Assembly: GCA_018224415.1 (NCBI GenBank)
Contig: JAGTUZ010000164.1
Coordinates: forward strand, 1 to 16,628
Length of the DNA: 16,628 bases
DNA from: Bacteroidota bacterium
Lineage (GTDB): Bacteria; Bacteroidota; Ignavibacteria; SZUA-365
Reading direction: 5' to 3'
Shown here: one piece after another, positions 14,861 to 16,628 of the stretch
Layout of the letters: each line of letters opens with the position of its first letter
How positions within the stretch are numbered: the stretch's first letter is position 1
Position numbers and translations under genes: made by a program
Notes under the pieces: generated by a model
Seen by the model: only the letters and a program-made list of their open reading frames with translations
Databases searched by the model: none
Told to the model about the DNA's origin: nothing

Positions 14861-15526
14861 ATGAATCATCGAACATTGCCGAAGTCCGCGCATCCGCTGC
14901 TCCGGCATTTGCGGTATCGTCTGCATTCACGTCTGCCCCGCCTGTATCCCGGGGCACTCTGCCGCATCGCATCAGACGAGGCCGTTGCAATCACTATCGA
15001 TGACGGGCCGTCTGCTGCCACGCGGACCCTGCTCGACGCGCTGCGGAAAGAGGACCTTCACGTCACGTTTTTTCTGACCGGGTCTGCTGCGCTCGAGCAT
15101 CCGCGACTCGTTCGGGCGATGCTCGAGGCGGGACATGCGATCGGAACGCATGGACACGCACATGACGATCTCTCACGGCTTGAAGCAGACGCCGTTGCCA
15201 GTGATATCCGGCGCAGTGTAACCGCGCTGACATCGGCCGCCGGCCGGGCACCTGAATTGTTCCGTCCGCCATACGGCCGCCTCAATCCGGCACACCGGCA
15301 TATTGTGACAGAGTGCGGCTGCCGTCTCGTTCTGTGGAGCAGCCTCCCCGGTGACTTCGATCCTTCGGTGTCCGTGGCGGAACTGCGTCAGCGCCTCGAC
15401 CGTCTTCGAGCAGGCGATATCGTGGTTCTCCACGACCGCGAGACGACTGCCGACCGGACGCTTTCCTGCATCCATCATCTGGGCAGCCTCCTGCGAGACA
15501 GGGGATTGCGCACGGCCACACTCTGA
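14861..15526 (+). CDS. Polysaccharide deacetylase (NodB/carbohydrate esterase 4 family)
   Basis: A 221-residue metal-dependent hydrolase of the CE4 fold, which removes N- or O-acetyl groups from glycans. Motif 1 is ITIDDGPS (44-51; D47 expected catalytic base, D48 metal ligand; Ile replaces the usual Phe). Motif 2 is HGHAH (97-101; the H-x3-H metal pair). Motif 3 is FRPPYG (134-139). The Trp of motif 4 is W159, followed by GDFD. Motif 5 is IVVLHD (187-192; H191). There is no signal peptide. The N-terminus RLPRLYPGALCRI resembles a widespread short Bacteroidota group acting close to the inner membrane or on lipid-linked sugars. The substrate is not evident; the adjoining glycosyltransferase suggests they act on the same glycan. 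The ribosome site is weak, which fits coupling to the gene upstream. Confidence 0.92.
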   Translation: MNHRTLPKSAHPLLRHLRYRLHSRLPRLYPGALCRIASDEAVAITIDDGPSAATRTLLDALRKEDLHVTFFLTGSAALEHPRLVRAMLEAGHAIGTHGHAHDDLSRLEADAVASDIRRSVTALTSAAGRAPELFRPPYGRLNPAHRHIVTECGCRLVLWSSLPGDFDPSVSVAELRQRLDRLRAGDIVVLHDRETTADRTLSCIHHLGSLLRDRGLRTATL

Positions 15527-15542
15527 GGAAAGGACTCGCTTC

Positions 15543-16628
15543 GTGCTTACCGCACTGTTTGTACTCTTGGCTTTGTATTTGCTGAAAATTCTCATTTTCA
15601 TCAGCGGCGCGCGGCGTGCAGACCGTCCGCCCGTAAGCGCTGCGGCAGGCGTTGCGGCGATCCCGGCTATCCTGCCACCTGTTTCGGTACTCGTTGCGGC
15701 GCGCAACGAAGAACAGAACATCAGCAGATGCTTGGAGGCACTCAGCGCGCTGCAATATGACGGGGAGATCGAAATCATTGTCGTCGACGACCATTCGACA
15801 GACGACACACAGCGCATCATGCATGATTGGGCGGGACGCGATTCCCGGATACGCGTGATGCAGCCCGGAGAGCAGATCGCGGGATTGCGTGGCAAGGCAA
15901 ACGCCATCGCACAGGCCATCGAACAGTGCAAGGGGGAGATCATCCTCACGACCGATGCCGATTGCGCGGTTCCGCGTGCCTGGGTGAAGGAAACCGTCGC
16001 CCAATACGACGGGGACACGGGCTGCGTCTGCGGATACACACTCATCTGCACGGATTCGGTGTTTGCCGGCATGCAATCGCTGGACTGGGCCTACTTGATG
16101 ACCATCGCCTCTGCGGGTGTGGGCTGGGGGTACGCGCTCAGCGCCGTCGGCAACAACATGTCCTTCCGCCGCACGGCCTATCACGATGTCGGCGGCTATC
16201 AGGGCATCGGCTTTAGTGTGACAGAGGATTTTGCCCTGTTCAAGGCCATCGCCTACACAACGAAATGGAAGGTCCGTTATCCTGCCAATCCGCGGGCGCT
16301 GGTCTGGAGCGAACCCTGCGCCGATTTCACCGAGCTGTTTCGCCAGAAAAGGCGGTGGGGGAAGGGCGGACTCGACATCCCGAAGCTCGGTTTCGGTATC
16401 ATGAGCATCGGATTCCTGATGAACGCCGCCATCCTTCTGCTGCCGATTGTGGGGATTCCGGTTTGGTCCTGGCTGGCCGTTGTCGCGGGAAAAAGCGTGG
16501 GCGACGCGGCGCTGCTGTATCATCCGCTGAAAAAATTCGGACTTCTCCGCCTCTTTCGCTATTTTCCGGTATTCGCACTGTATTACATCGTGTACGTCAC
16601 CGTGCTTCCGTTCGTCGTTGTCCTCGGC
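15543..16628 (+). CDS. Membrane-bound family 2 glycosyltransferase, 3' end cut by window
   Basis: An open frame of 362 codons runs off the window end without a stop. The start is GTG 15543, with AGGAAAGGA about 9 bases upstream. Residues 3-21 form an N-terminal transmembrane helix. The GT-A domain (about 46-275) carries the full set of processive GT2 motifs: VDD (81-83), DAD (138-140), TED (227-229) and QKRRW (268-272). These are the residues used by cellulose, chitin and poly-N-acetylglucosamine synthases for UDP-sugar and acceptor binding. Further transmembrane segments follow at about 284-317 and 338-362, so only the last part is missing. It begins 16 bases after the deacetylase, a pairing that recurs in envelope polysaccharide and glycolipid loci. 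The exact sugar cannot be told from the sequence. Confidence 0.93.
   Translation, partial: MLTALFVLLALYLLKILIFISGARRADRPPVSAAAGVAAIPAILPPVSVLVAARNEEQNISRCLEALSALQYDGEIEIIVVDDHSTDDTQRIMHDWAGRDSRIRVMQPGEQIAGLRGKANAIAQAIEQCKGEIILTTDADCAVPRAWVKETVAQYDGDTGCVCGYTLICTDSVFAGMQSLDWAYLMTIASAGVGWGYALSAVGNNMSFRRTAYHDVGGYQGIGFSVTEDFALFKAIAYTTKWKVRYPANPRALVWSEPCADFTELFRQKRRWGKGGLDIPKLGFGIMSIGFLMNAAILLLPIVGIPVWSWLAVVAGKSVGDAALLYHPLKKFGLLRLFRYFPVFALYYIVYVTVLPFVVVLG

Overview
The window reads as chromosomal DNA of a high-GC member of Bacteroidota or a close sister lineage (Ignavibacteria/Kapabacteria-like). The evidence is: two secreted proteins with the C-terminal sorting domain of the type IX secretion system (T9SS); a CCA-adding enzyme whose sequence follows the Bacteroidota form; split MacA/MacB-ATPase/MacB-permease genes with a TolC-like partner; and two promoter candidates of the form TTG-N20-TAnnTTTC, close to the Bacteroidota -33/-7 consensus. 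GC content is high, around 60% by eye. I see no tRNA, rRNA, CRISPR array, insertion sequence or integrase.

Left arm, all on the minus strand (read from 7000 down to 1): a small heat-shock protein (hsp20) and dnaK form a chaperone pair that ends at a strong intrinsic terminator. Next comes a 65-residue Trm112/UPF0434 protein with its own compact promoter overlapping that terminator. Then come two tandem genes of about 700 codons each, encoding secreted Asp-box (BNR/sortilin-like) proteins with T9SS sorting domains. The second is cut by the window edge and is easily missed because it has no stop inside the window. Both signal peptides are encoded by low-complexity DNA: a hexanucleotide repeat in one and a purine/pyrimidine tract in the other.

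A 300-bp divergent intergenic region (6954-7253) separates the arms.

Right arm, all on the plus strand: the CCA tRNA nucleotidyltransferase; then a four-gene tripartite efflux operon (TolC-like outer-membrane channel, MacA-like adaptor, MacB-type ATPase, MacB-type permease) preceded by a perfect 14-bp palindrome and a strong ribosome binding site; then a putative 82-codon ORF ending just after a C9 tract; then an envelope set comprising a DUF1207-like outer-membrane protein, a polysaccharide deacetylase and a membrane-bound processive family 2 glycosyltransferase, the last cut by the window end.

Functionally this is housekeeping (protein folding, tRNA maturation, Trm112) next to envelope functions (T9SS cargo, efflux, glycan synthesis and modification). 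I found no clearly new multi-gene system. The most unusual signals are the repeat-encoded signal peptides, the C9 tract whose single-base contraction would move the small ORF's stop onto the start codon of the next gene, and a hairpin that could mask the hsp20 start.
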